Of a DNA stretch of 42,524 nt, positions 19,335-27,722 are shown piece after piece (within the stretch, counting starts at the first letter, position 1; each line of letters starts with the position of its first letter). Made by a program: the position numbers and the translations under genes. This DNA comes from Candidatus Anammoxibacter sp. (GTDB taxonomy: Bacteria > Planctomycetota > Brocadiia > Brocadiales > Anammoxibacteraceae): assembly GCA_021777055.1 (NCBI GenBank), contig JAIQZO010000045.1:1-42524 (forward strand), read 5' to 3'. Under the pieces are notes generated by a model. The model did no database searches and had not been told where the DNA came from. It worked only from the letters and a program-made list of their open reading frames with translations.

Positions 19335-19500
19335 AAGGCTCTGAAAACGAGAAGCTTTCTAGCCCAAAAGATAGGGACTAAGTACCCCCTATAGGGTAGA
19401 AGAGTGTGTACCGTGTGAGTCTCTTTAAAGAGAAAAAAATGAAAATAGTAGATGTTACAAGAAGATGGATTTTTAATTTACCTTTTTTTAATTTTTTAAG
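19335..19500. repeat. Tandem structured repeat, unit 1
   Basis: First of three related units. The conserved core runs from CGAGAAGCTTTCTAG (19348) through CCCAAAAGATAGGG to GGGTAGAAGAGTGTGTACCG, then a palindrome CTCTTTAAAGAG (19421-19432), an A-run, a less conserved AT-rich tail and a T-rich end. Possible stems include TAGCCC with GGG-A-CTA, TACCC with GGGTA (loop CCTATA), or alternatively GGTA with the later TACC. No ORF fits. The strand is uncertain. Confidence 0.65.
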
Positions 19501-19547
19501 AACTTTTTAATTTATATTTTACGATTTTAAGGAGTGTAAGTATAAAA

Positions 19548-19702
19548 CAAAGGCTCTACAACGAGAAGCTTTCTAGCCCAAAAGATAGGGACCAAGTATC
19601 CCCTATAGGGTAGAAGAGTGTGTACCGCAGGAGTCTCTTTAAAGAGAAAAAATGGTAGACGTGTTAAAAATAATGCTTTTTAATTTACTTTTTTAATTTT
19701 TA
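19548..19702. repeat. Tandem structured repeat, unit 2
   Basis: Second unit, 214 bases after the first by core position (CGAGAAG at 19562). The core is nearly identical to unit 1. Differences such as TACCC to TATCC keep pairing with GGGTA by a G-U wobble. The palindrome CTCTTTAAAGAG (19635-19646) is exact, and the T-rich tail TAATTTACTTTTTTAATTTTT is shared. No ORF. Confidence 0.65.
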
Positions 19703-19734
19703 TTTACACTTAACTATTTAAGTTGTGTAAGTAG

Positions 19735-19900
19735 TCACGGACGCCGAAACGAGAAGCTTTCTAGCCCAAAAGATAGGGGCAAAAATATCCCCTATAGGGT
19801 AGAAGAGTGTGTATCGCTCGAGTAGTCCCTTTAAAGACAGAAAAGGGTGAATGTACCAAGAATAATGTGCGTTAATTAACCTTTTTTTAATTTATATTAA
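19735..19900. repeat. Tandem structured repeat, unit 3
   Basis: Third and most divergent unit, 188 bases after the second (core CGAGAAG at 19750). It keeps CGAGAAGCTTTCTAGCCCAA, CCCCTATAGGG and GTAGAAGAGTGTGTA. The terminal palindrome is altered to GTCCCTTTAAAGAC. A T-rich tail (AACCTTTTTTTAATTT) again follows. Confidence 0.6.
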
Positions 19901-19993
19901 AAAATTTCATTTTAGCAGAATTTCATTTTATTATAAAGTACTGTATATGTGTATCTTGGTATTTTAACATGTGATAATTTCTGTCTTAATAAT

Positions 19994-20034
19994 AAAGGCC
20001 ATAAAATGAGCAATTCATTTTATGGCCTTTTTTT
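19994..20034 (+). terminator. Strong Rho-independent terminator
   Basis: A perfect 16-bp stem, AAAGGCCATAAAATGA (19994-20009) with its complement (20015-20030), loop GCAAT, is followed by a T-run on the plus strand. It ends transcription from the hisD-hisC/repeat side. On the minus strand it also follows the convergent deacylase gene with a shorter T-rich tail, so it may work both ways. Confidence 0.9.
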
Positions 20035-20060
20035 ATTTATTGAGAGAAGAGAGATTATAA

Positions 20061-21662
20061 TTATTTCCTCTGCAAAATCTTTCCTGCCATGGTGCCCATA
20101 TGCTGCCCCTTTACAAGTGTTAATTTTCCGTTAACTATGACATAATTTATTCCGTCAGAATATTTGTGTGGATTGGTAAACTCTGAGCGGTCTACAATCT
20201 TTTCTAAATCAAAAATTACGATATCAGCATAATAACCGGATTTAAGAAAACCTCTCTTTTCTAACCCTATATTTGCGGCAGGAGCTCCTGTCATTTTATA
20301 AATAGCGTCTTCTATGGTTAGCACCTTCTTTTTCCGGCAATATATCCCAATTAGACGCGAAAATGTACCATAACTCCGGGGGTGAGGTTTTCCGATATTT
20401 AATACCCCTTCGGTAGACTTTACTGAACTATCAGACCCCACCATAACAAATTCCCATTTTAATATCTCCTCCAGGTTTTCTTCTGACATATTAAAGAAAA
20501 GTGCATCAATACGTGCATCTTCTTCTACCAGGAGATCACATGCCGTCTCAAAGGGGTCTTTTTTGCGGTTTATGGCGATATCGTAAACACTTTGTCCTTC
20601 TATGTTTTTATTTGATTCATGTAATACTGATGAAATTACTATCCGTTGCCAGAATTCCTGGTCAGATGAATTTCCGTAAGACAACTCTTTTTTTATCTTT
20701 TTCCTAATCGAATAATCCTTAAGCCTTTTAATCTCATCCTCAATGCCACCCTCATATACCCATTTCGGGAAAATTGAATCAAGATCAGTTGAAGAAGCCG
20801 TATAGGGATATCTGTCACAATGCAGTTTAATTCCATCTGACCGTGCATTATTTAGTAAATCTTTAACTTGGTTAAGTTTTATCCAATTCTTTTCGCCTGC
20901 AGTCTTTAAATGAGATATTTGTAGCTTTACATCTGTTTTCCTTGCAATATTTATAGCCTCTTTTAGAGAATCCAATAACGTATCGCCTTCATTTCTTATG
21001 TGCGTGGCATAAACAGCGTTAAATTCTTTAACGACGTGAGATAACTCTATAATCTCGTTTGCAGTTGCAAAACAGCCTGGTGGGTAAGCGATTCCACTGG
21101 TCAAACCAAATGCACCTTCATTCATAGCATTTGATAATTCTCGCTTCATATATTCTATCTCTTCTCGGCTCGCCGCCCGGTTCTCATATCCAATGCAACA
21201 GGCCCTAAGATTTCCGTGTCCAACCAAAAATCCTCTATTCATGGAGCTTGGTGTAGATCGCGCTAATTGAAAAAACTCAGATGACGTTTCCCACTCTATT
21301 TCCAGCCCCAAATCCCCAAATCCCCTTTTTCTGTGTTCCAGCAATGCACCCTTTATGGGAAACGGTGAGCTACCACAGTTACCACAAATCTCCGTCGTTA
21401 CACCATCGTACACTTTGCTGTTGCATTCGGGATGCAGTAGCCAAAGAAAATCACTGTGCGAATGAATATCAATAAAGCCCGGAGCAACAATTTGATCCGT
21501 CGCATCAACTACTATCGCCCCTTCCCGCGGCTCAATTATACCTATGTTTACAATCTTATCGCCGTTAATTTCCAGATCACATCTCTTTAATGGAGCACCG
21601 GTACCATCTGCCACTAATCCGTTCTTAATAACTATATAGCTATTATCGTTTATCATAATCAT
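20061..21662 (-). CDS. N-acyl-D-amino-acid deacylase (D-aminoacylase) family amidohydrolase
   Basis: A 533-residue metal-dependent amidohydrolase (amidohydrolase_3 type). Seen: metal-binding IDIHSHSDFLW near residue 70, the conserved Cys region EICGNCGSSPFP, YATHIRNEG, the His ligand LQISHLKTAG, HCDRYPYTASSTDLDS, the Asp of MVGSDSS, and a C-terminal barrel strand GYYADIVIFDLEKI that returns to the beta-sandwich domain. Relatives release D-amino acids from N-acyl-D-amino acids or act on related cyclic amides; the exact substrate cannot be told. It is encoded convergently to hisC and about 200 bases after the metallophosphatase on the same strand. Confidence 0.85.
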   Translation of the reverse strand: MIMINDNSYIVIKNGLVADGTGAPLKRCDLEINGDKIVNIGIIEPREGAIVVDATDQIVAPGFIDIHSHSDFLWLLHPECNSKVYDGVTTEICGNCGSSPFPIKGALLEHRKRGFGDLGLEIEWETSSEFFQLARSTPSSMNRGFLVGHGNLRACCIGYENRAASREEIEYMKRELSNAMNEGAFGLTSGIAYPPGCFATANEIIELSHVVKEFNAVYATHIRNEGDTLLDSLKEAINIARKTDVKLQISHLKTAGEKNWIKLNQVKDLLNNARSDGIKLHCDRYPYTASSTDLDSIFPKWVYEGGIEDEIKRLKDYSIRKKIKKELSYGNSSDQEFWQRIVISSVLHESNKNIEGQSVYDIAINRKKDPFETACDLLVEEDARIDALFFNMSEENLEEILKWEFVMVGSDSSVKSTEGVLNIGKPHPRSYGTFSRLIGIYCRKKKVLTIEDAIYKMTGAPAANIGLEKRGFLKSGYYADIVIFDLEKIVDRSEFTNPHKYSDGINYVIVNGKLTLVKGQHMGTMAGKILQRK

Positions 21663-21863
21663 AGTGTTGATTGTCGGTCAAAAGAGAAATAAAAAAAGCA
21701 CATTCTTCACATCTGTATAATTCGGGCATTTCGTATACCGGTCTTGGATAGGTTTATTTGCCTTGATAGAGCGATCCCGCTGAAGGATGCAACCTTTCTA
21801 GATCGAGGAAATACGCCGGAAAAACAGCTAAAAGATAAGACGTGTGCATGTGAGAATTGTAAC

Positions 21864-22598
21864 TCACCCGGCATAAAAGAGCCGCTCACCGTTTCTTCTG
21901 GGAAGCCCAGCTGTGTATATCTTTTCCACCGTATCGTTGACGTTGTAGCTTGTTCGCTTAAAAGTGACTAAACTCTTTTCCGAATCATATATTACATAAG
22001 AGGCATCTATATTATTGTCTCTAGGTTGACCAACGCTGCCGGTATTTATTATCACCTTTTCCCAAGCCGCTAGGTCTACACTCTCTTCATCCTTAAGATC
22101 CGCAAGGAATATATCCCCACCTTTGTAAAGGATTGCAGCGGGCATATGGGTGTGCCCTAAAAAACAGACATGTGTATCTAGAATTTTAAACGTTTTCAAG
22201 GCCTCTGGGTAAGTGACCATATAGTTAAACAAACCTGGATTATGCAATGTACCATGCACCAAAGTAAAGTCCTTTTTTTTTAAAACCAGTGGTAAAGAGC
22301 TTAAAAACTCTTTATCCTCCACCGATAGAAAATTCATTGTCCATAAAACAGCATCATATGCATCAGAATTAAAATTCCCTATATCAATCTTACCAACAAC
22401 CCCATAATCATGATTACCTGCAACAACTTGACAATTAATTGCCCTCAAGGCATTAATACATTCTGCGGGTTCCGATGCATAACCAACAACATCTCCTGTA
22501 CAAACATAACTCTCAACTCCACAGCTTTTCATTTCGGCAAGAACAGAGGATAAAGCAGAAAAGTTACTATGAATATCACCAAAGATTCCGTATATCAT
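21864..22598 (-). CDS. Calcineurin-like metallophosphatase (YfcE/MJ0936-like)
   Basis: A 244-residue two-metal phosphoesterase. All motifs of the family are present: GDIHSN at residue 7, CTGDVVGYASEP, AGNHDYGVVG, LVHGTLHNPG, LGHTHMPA and INTGSVGQPRD. Relatives hydrolyse phosphodiesters or nucleotides such as diadenosine tetraphosphate; the substrate here is unknown. The gene follows the ABC permease by 33 bases on the same strand and is probably co-transcribed with it. The start ATG is the first codon of the MIYGIFGDIHSN family opening, so the start is well placed although the Shine-Dalgarno is weak. Confidence 0.88.
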   Translation of the reverse strand: MIYGIFGDIHSNFSALSSVLAEMKSCGVESYVCTGDVVGYASEPAECINALRAINCQVVAGNHDYGVVGKIDIGNFNSDAYDAVLWTMNFLSVEDKEFLSSLPLVLKKKDFTLVHGTLHNPGLFNYMVTYPEALKTFKILDTHVCFLGHTHMPAAILYKGGDIFLADLKDEESVDLAAWEKVIINTGSVGQPRDNNIDASYVIYDSEKSLVTFKRTSYNVNDTVEKIYTAGLPRRNGERLFYAG

Positions 22599-22631
22599 AA
22601 AATTTCTTTAAATAATGTATAAATATGTAAC

Positions 22632-23462
22632 CTAAAGTAGGTCTTTTTTCTGAAATGAAAATATAGTTGCAACTATGAATATCAAAGAGTAAGAAAAAGT
22701 ATAGAAGGATGCCCAAAGCAGATAGAAAAGAATCTCGCTACCGCCAACAGTAGTCCGATGAAAGAGGTCTAAATCAAAAAAATACAATCCAGGAATTACC
22801 AAAAATAGCAGTTTTGAAAACCATAGCAAGGCACCGTCAAGGTTTTGGGATATACTTCCTATTTGATTACTTAGATGGCCAAAGATATAAATACCAAAAC
22901 ATACAGCAATATTTGCAACCGCAGTGACATTCACTGACAGAAAAAGTGACAAAGATCCTAATATCAGAACCTGAAGGAACGAAAGGTACACACCGGCTAA
23001 AAACTTGTTATCTATAATTGTGCCAAAAACGGCATTAAACAGATGACCGTGCCCATAGTCCATCTCCCCATTTAGATTGTACAAGAATATTATAAGCCAA
23101 AAAATGGCAACCAACACAACGTTTACAAGAAAGACAAACATTGCTGTACCAAAAAACCGTCCAACGATAAAACTATTCTTGTTTATGGATTTGCAAAGTA
23201 TTGTAACCACTGTTGTCTTTCTTGCATCATCTGTAAACGAATTTGCCGTATAGAAAACAGAGACCAGGATACCTATTATAGTAATGGTAGAAACTGCCAT
23301 ATCTTTAATAAGACGTTCCTCTTCACCAAAGCCAAATAATGCAAAGGATGATGATGCCGCCATAAGAATAATACCACCCAGCATTACCACAACAAAAAGA
23401 GGCTGACGTACTATCTCTTTAAAGGTTATGCTTGCAATTACAATACTATTTTTCATTAACAA
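22632..23462 (-). CDS. ABC-2-type transporter permease
   Basis: A 276-residue integral membrane protein with about six helices and the ABC-2/NosY-like layout: a cytosolic start with SITFKEIVRQPLFVVVMLGG, then FTDDARKTTVVTILCKSINKNSFIVGRF (the typical 'E/K-rich sorting loop then GRF' of the family) and hydrophobic pairs to the end. I chose the TTG start because AAGGAA lies five bases upstream; an ATG two codons later is the alternative. No ATPase gene is adjacent, so the partner ATPase is either just outside the operon's visible part or encoded elsewhere. Divergent from parB. Confidence 0.75.
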   Translation of the reverse strand: MLMKNSIVIASITFKEIVRQPLFVVVMLGGIILMAASSSFALFGFGEEERLIKDMAVSTITIIGILVSVFYTANSFTDDARKTTVVTILCKSINKNSFIVGRFFGTAMFVFLVNVVLVAIFWLIIFLYNLNGEMDYGHGHLFNAVFGTIIDNKFLAGVYLSFLQVLILGSLSLFLSVNVTAVANIAVCFGIYIFGHLSNQIGSISQNLDGALLWFSKLLFLVIPGLYFFDLDLFHRTTVGGSEILFYLLWASFYTFSYSLIFIVATIFSFQKKDLL

Positions 23463-23616
23463 ACTGATTCCTTTATTAACAATAGATTAAATTTCCATTT
23501 AAATAATAGAAAAGCAAGGGACACCTAAATGGTAACAGAGGAGATTATTTTATTCAACAAAAAACACTTTTAAGATCCTTTTAATGAAAGTATAATACCC
23601 TTAAACAAAGAACTAA

Positions 23617-23632
23617 TGTTTCACGTGAAACA
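23617..23632. promoter_or_regulatory. parS centromere site
   Basis: TGTTTCACGTGAAACA is a perfect 16-bp palindrome identical to the conserved bacterial parS consensus bound by ParB. It lies 30 bases upstream of parB. A TATAAT word sits just upstream at 23591-23596, so ParB binding here could also repress its own promoter. Confidence 0.93.
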
Positions 23633-23661
23633 TAGACCGCATAACAATAAGAGAGGTAAGA

Positions 23662-24540
23662 TTGGGTAAAAAAAAAGAGTTAAGTAAAGGTTTGCAAGAC
23701 TTGCTAAGTGGTGTTATAGGGATTGACGAAGAGATCTCTATAAGGAACATGGAAATTTCCAAGATAGTTCCTAACAAATCCCAACCAAGAGATTATTTTG
23801 ATCCGGACGATATGCAGCAATTGGTGGAATCTGTTAGGGACAACGGCGTTTTGCAACCAATAATTGTTCGTCCAATAAATGACGGCTACGAAATAGTTGC
23901 CGGAGAAAGGAGGTGGAGAGCCGCAAACCAACTTGGCTTAAAAGATGTGCCTGTCGTTGTAAAGATATTGGAAAAAGAGAAGGCCATGGAAATCGCATTG
24001 GTGGAAAACCTGCAGAGGGCAGATCTAAATCCTATGGAGAAGGCCTTAGCTTACAAGAATTTAATAAACGAGTACGGGCTTACACAAGAAGAAGTGGCCC
24101 AGAAACTAAGGATTGATAGGTCCTCGGTGGCAAATATAGTTAGGCTGCTGGAACTTCCCGGAGAGGTCCAAAGCTGTGTTTCACGTGGAACAATATCCAT
24201 GGGACATGCAAGGGCGCTGTTGGGAGCCGGAGCCCCAAATGTGATGGAGAAGGTGTGTCGGCGGGTGCTAGATGAAGGACTTTCTGTCCGTCAGGTTGAA
24301 GCGATAATTTCGCAAATAAAAAAAACGGGGCAATCTGCTGCTGTTAAACCAGAAAAGGTTGTTAATGAAAAGAGCGCAACAATTCTGGATGTGGAAGATC
24401 GGTTACGCAAGGCGTTAAAAACTAAAGTGTCATTAAAAGAACAAAAAGGCAAAGGTAAGCTTGTTGTGGAGTTTTATAATAACTCGCAACTGGAGCACAT
24501 CCTGAGTATGCTGGGTGTCTCTTTGTCTGTAAATGTATAG
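23662..24540 (+). CDS. parB: Chromosome partitioning protein ParB
   Basis: A 292-residue chromosomal ParB. The N-terminal CTPase domain shows IVPNKSQPRDYFDPDDMQQL, the GERRWRA motif and ALVENLQRADLNPMEKA; the central helix-turn-helix reads LTQEEVAQKLRIDRSSVANIVRLL and SMGHARALL; the C-terminal dimerisation region follows. ParB loads at parS, spreads as a CTP clamp and works with ParA and SMC to segregate origins. The start is TTG, preceded by GAGAGG. The two parS sites (one upstream, one inside the gene) support its role. No parA is next to it, unlike the common parAB pair; the upstream neighbour is a divergent ABC permease. Confidence 0.96.
   Translation: MGKKKELSKGLQDLLSGVIGIDEEISIRNMEISKIVPNKSQPRDYFDPDDMQQLVESVRDNGVLQPIIVRPINDGYEIVAGERRWRAANQLGLKDVPVVVKILEKEKAMEIALVENLQRADLNPMEKALAYKNLINEYGLTQEEVAQKLRIDRSSVANIVRLLELPGEVQSCVSRGTISMGHARALLGAGAPNVMEKVCRRVLDEGLSVRQVEAIISQIKKTGQSAAVKPEKVVNEKSATILDVEDRLRKALKTKVSLKEQKGKGKLVVEFYNNSQLEHILSMLGVSLSVNV
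24177..24192. promoter_or_regulatory. Second parS site, inside parB
   Basis: TGTTTCACGTGGAACA differs from the upstream parS by one base; its complement, TGTTCCACGTGAAACA, is also a classical parS form. It lies in the parB reading frame over the codons for CVSRGT, just before SMGHARALL. A second functional-looking parS 545 bases from the first is unlikely by chance. Confidence 0.85.
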
Positions 24541-24549
24541 GAAGGGATT

Positions 24550-24573
24550 AACAAGGGCGCGTCTTGTTTTTTT
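24550..24573 (+). terminator. Rho-independent terminator after parB
   Basis: AACAAG (24550-24555), a 7-base loop and CTTGTT (24563-24568) run into seven T's. It sits ten bases after the parB stop and before the transporter gene, suggesting that the latter has its own promoter or depends on read-through. Confidence 0.65.
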
Positions 24574-24615
24574 CTTTTCATTTTTTTAGGGTGTTCGAAA
24601 AAGGGGGAGGAATTT

Positions 24616-25854
24616 ATGGCTTTACCGTTAAGAAAAGGAATGGTAGTTGTTTTGTTATTGCTGGCGTTAATGGTTGGTAGTGGAGTCGCTTACAGCTCTG
24701 AGAAAGAGGCCAAAGGGGCGGCAGAAGGTGCAGTTGCTGTTGAGTGGGAAGAGCACGCTAGCGGCAATGTGACCATAGAGGACATTCTGGCCGTGCAAAA
24801 GCACAACAGGGCCATGCACATTATGGCAATGTTGATGGTCGGTTTTGGATTTCTGATGGTTTTTGTCAAACGATATGGATATAGTGCCGTAACCGCAACA
24901 TATGTCGTCGTTAGTATAGCTATTCCTTTATATATATACTTAAAAGGCAAAGGTTATTTTGGTGAACCGTTTGATGTTTATATAGATAAACTACTATTTG
25001 CAGAATTTGCTGCTGCGAGTTTGCTTATTGCTATTGGTGCCCCGCTTGGACGACTAAAGATGCGCCAATTTATCTTTATGGCGCTCCTGTTTATTCCAAG
25101 CTACATGCTAAACGAGTATATTCTTGTGGACAACGGCTTAGGCTTGATCCCTAAAGGTGAAGTTATAGATACTGGTGGGTCTCTATTGATACATGCCTTT
25201 GGTGCGTATTTTGGAATGGGCGTGATAGTTCGTATGACCTCAAAGGAAGATTTTGCAAAGGAGGTAGAAAGCAGCAAGGTAAGTAATCAGTTCTCCATGT
25301 TGGGTAGTATGGTGCTTTGGGTTTTTTGGCCTTCGTTTTGCGCCGCAATTGTTGAACCGGCCTTAATCCCTTACGCTGCAGTTAATACAGTTATTTCTCT
25401 CTGCGGAGCAACATTGTCAACCCTGTTATTCAGCAAAATGCTAAGGGGGAAGATTGTAATAGAAGACATGGCAAACGCTGCACTTGCAGGTGGTGTCGCC
25501 ATTGGCGCAACTTGTGCCCATGCAACGCCTAAGATGGCGCTTATTATTGGGCTAGCAGCTGGAGCAATAAGCGTTATAGGATATGCTGGTATACAGGCTA
25601 AATTTCAAAAACTGCTCAAGGGTATTGATACCTGCGGTGTACACAATTTGCATGGTATGCCTGGCTTATTTGGCGGAATTATGGCTATCTTTATAGTTAA
25701 TGGCATTAATGCAGGTTCGCAAATCAAAGGAATTGTAATAACTGTAATTCTTGCACTGGTTACAGGACTTGCCACTGGCAGCATACTCTCTTTAATGGGG
25801 TATAGAAATGATTCATATAACGATGAAGAGGAATTTGCGATAGAAGGGGAATAA
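24616..25854 (+). CDS. Rhesus-type ammonium transporter (Amt/Rh family)
   Basis: A 412-residue channel with a cleavable-looking N-terminal signal and about 11 more membrane helices. It resembles Rh50/Rh glycoproteins rather than classical AmtB: HIMAMLMVGFGFLMVFVKRYG, FAEFAAASLLIAIGAPLG, MLNEYILVDNG, GGSLLIHAFGAYFGMG (with the preceding conserved Asp and the first pore His) and CGVHNLHGMPGLFGGI (second pore His). It would carry NH3/NH4+ through the inner membrane. Bacterial Rh proteins are rare, known from Nitrosomonas and anammox planctomycetes. A very strong Shine-Dalgarno (GGGGGAGG) precedes the ATG, suggesting high expression. No glnK gene accompanies it, unlike amtB. Confidence 0.92.
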   Translation: MALPLRKGMVVVLLLLALMVGSGVAYSSEKEAKGAAEGAVAVEWEEHASGNVTIEDILAVQKHNRAMHIMAMLMVGFGFLMVFVKRYGYSAVTATYVVVSIAIPLYIYLKGKGYFGEPFDVYIDKLLFAEFAAASLLIAIGAPLGRLKMRQFIFMALLFIPSYMLNEYILVDNGLGLIPKGEVIDTGGSLLIHAFGAYFGMGVIVRMTSKEDFAKEVESSKVSNQFSMLGSMVLWVFWPSFCAAIVEPALIPYAAVNTVISLCGATLSTLLFSKMLRGKIVIEDMANAALAGGVAIGATCAHATPKMALIIGLAAGAISVIGYAGIQAKFQKLLKGIDTCGVHNLHGMPGLFGGIMAIFIVNGINAGSQIKGIVITVILALVTGLATGSILSLMGYRNDSYNDEEEFAIEGE

Positions 25855-26265
25855 TTTGCAGATACAGATATTAGAAACCGTTTTCTTGTAAATTACTTTT
25901 ATTTGCATTTTTGATGATATTGCTGTTTGGCAGGGTAACCCTTTCTAAGAGACTGGGAAACCCTGCCAAACAATATTTCTGCCTGTAGATCCAAAGTGAT
26001 CAGAAGTTTGACATTTACCTGTTCATCTTTCCGGCTAATCTTTAAATGTTATTTAATCATCCTTTCCTCAATGTAGAAAAAGTTAAACCATCGAAAGCAA
26101 TTCATCATAACATCCAACTCCCACCAAGAACTGTCTCGTGAAATGCGGAACTTTCAATCGCTTTGAGCAGATTGCTGTTTTTTAACTATCTTCATCCAAC
26201 AGAGTGCTTAAGCGTAAGATTAATTACACACATCTTCGCCCCTTGACGAGTTAGAGCACTGCGTG
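25855..26265. other. 411-base intergenic region
   Basis: Apart from the long inverted repeat at 25924-25972, I see no gene or RNA. The far end lies downstream of the convergent amidase gene, so the region separates two convergent transcripts. Confidence 0.5.
25924..25972. terminator. Long stem-loop after the Rh transporter
   Basis: TGTTTGGCAGGGT (25924-25936) and ACCCTGCCAAACA (25960-25972) form a perfect 13-bp stem, with further CCC/GGG pairing inside the 23-base loop. It sits about 70 bases after the transporter stop. The following bases (ATATTTCTG) are only weakly T-rich, so it may be a terminator or an mRNA 3'-protecting hairpin. Confidence 0.6.
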
Positions 26266-27630
26266 TCATGATGTTATGCACTTTTCAACAGCAGCTGCGA
26301 CTTTTAATAAGTTCTCCTCGGAAAACGGTTCGGAAACTAACATAAATCCCACTGGAAATCCTGCTTTTGTTAATCCGGCAGGTATGGAGATAGCACAAAG
26401 CCCTAATAAATTGGCTAGCCTTGTATTCCTTAGGGAAAGAAAGTTTTGTTGCGAATAAAGGTCGGCGTCTGCCTCTAATTCTGCAATCACAGGAGGAACA
26501 GTGGAGACAGCGGGCATAATAACGGCGTTACATCTACCAGTTCTAATGTTGTATCGCCCCCTTATCTCTTCTAGCACAGTATAGACGTGGCGTATTGAAT
26601 CCTCTTTAATTTTTGCTCCCAGATGAAACCTAGCCAATATGTCTGAAGATATGGCTCCAGGGTTTTCTTCCAGAAATTTACTCCAGTTTTTACTCCCCTC
26701 ATAACTAACAATGTGACCATAAGTATTAACTAAATCCAATAGCTCTCCTATTTCTGGTATTTTCTCCCATCTAACTTTAGTACCACCTTGTGATAATTTC
26801 TCTAGGGCACATCGCATCACTTCATCAACCTCGGGATCAATTTCGTTCCACACTTCATTGGAGCATACAAGTAGATTCAATCCATTGCAGTTTAAATCAG
26901 CTAGGTCAACTCTTTCTATTTTTGAAAAAATTTCAAGAAGTGCGGCCGAATCTTCAACGGTTTTAGTCAAAAAACCAACAGTATCAAGGGTTTGGCTAAG
27001 GGGGACAACTCCTTTGGTGGAAATAAGTTTTGCAGTTGTCTTAAGACCTACTAATCGGTTCCACGCAGCTGGTGTCCTTATAGAACCTCCCGTGTCTGTT
27101 CCTATTGCCGCGCAACAGAGTCCCTTCGCAACCGATATAGCTGAACCTGATGACGAACCTCCAGGAACACGCGGAGCGTCATCACTGTATGGGTTTACCG
27201 GTGTTCCGTAATTAGGATTAATCCCCAATCCTGAAAAAGCAAGCTCTGTCATATTTGTCTTGCCAATGCAGATCAGCCCTGCCTCTGTAGCTAAGGAGAA
27301 TGCGTCCGAATTACTAGTTGCTTTGTTTTTAGCTAAAATAGGAAGGCCGGCTGATGTAGACTCGCCCTTGATATCGATATTATCCTTCCATGCTATAGGA
27401 ATGCCATCATACAATGAACGCCTGTTGCCGGCTTTCGCCCTTGCTTTTGCCTCTTTTGCCTCTTCTTTTGCCCTTGAATTCAGGATATTTAAGAATATTG
27501 TGTCCCTATCCTCATCCATATCTATTTTTCTTAAGAAATATTCAACAAGTTCGCAAGGATCAACACTTCCATCCTCTATTCCTAGCCCCAAATCTTTTAA
27601 TGAACTGTTTTCCCATTGTATCTTAGACAT
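26266..27630 (-). CDS. Amidase signature-family enzyme
   Basis: About 454 residues of the amidase signature family (Ser-cisSer-Lys hydrolases). The catalytic Lys is in IPIAWKDNIDIKGESTSAG, the Ser-rich segment is GGSSSGSAISVAKGLCCAA, and the nucleophile region is GTDTGGSIRTPAAW. The family includes GatA of the tRNA amidotransferase and free amidases. This one lacks the GatA-typical NVxGLKPTYGRVSR sequence (it has NRLVGLKTTAKLISTKGVVP), and no gatB or gatC is adjacent, so a stand-alone amidase is more likely. I start it at the ATG of MSKIQWENS, which has GGGAG upstream; a start six codons earlier (27648) is also possible. Confidence 0.82.
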   Translation of the reverse strand: MSKIQWENSSLKDLGLGIEDGSVDPCELVEYFLRKIDMDEDRDTIFLNILNSRAKEEAKEAKARAKAGNRRSLYDGIPIAWKDNIDIKGESTSAGLPILAKNKATSNSDAFSLATEAGLICIGKTNMTELAFSGLGINPNYGTPVNPYSDDAPRVPGGSSSGSAISVAKGLCCAAIGTDTGGSIRTPAAWNRLVGLKTTAKLISTKGVVPLSQTLDTVGFLTKTVEDSAALLEIFSKIERVDLADLNCNGLNLLVCSNEVWNEIDPEVDEVMRCALEKLSQGGTKVRWEKIPEIGELLDLVNTYGHIVSYEGSKNWSKFLEENPGAISSDILARFHLGAKIKEDSIRHVYTVLEEIRGRYNIRTGRCNAVIMPAVSTVPPVIAELEADADLYSQQNFLSLRNTRLANLLGLCAISIPAGLTKAGFPVGFMLVSEPFSEENLLKVAAAVEKCITS

Positions 27631-27722
27631 AATACAAGCATCTCCCATTTAAACGTTCTATTGTCCTTCTAATTATAAGCCTGGTTAATATTAAGATATC
27701 ATAATTGCACAACTTTCCATTA

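Noticed and set aside
19335..19900. CRISPR-like array
   Set aside because: Only three units with ~70-base cores and ~120-base unequal, related flanks; repeats are far too long, spacers share tails, and no cas gene is near.
21744..21971. 75-codon plus-strand ORF with several Cys
   Set aside because: It overlaps the metallophosphatase gene for over 100 bases on the opposite strand and has no ribosome site; the Cys content follows from the complement of the intergenic sequence.
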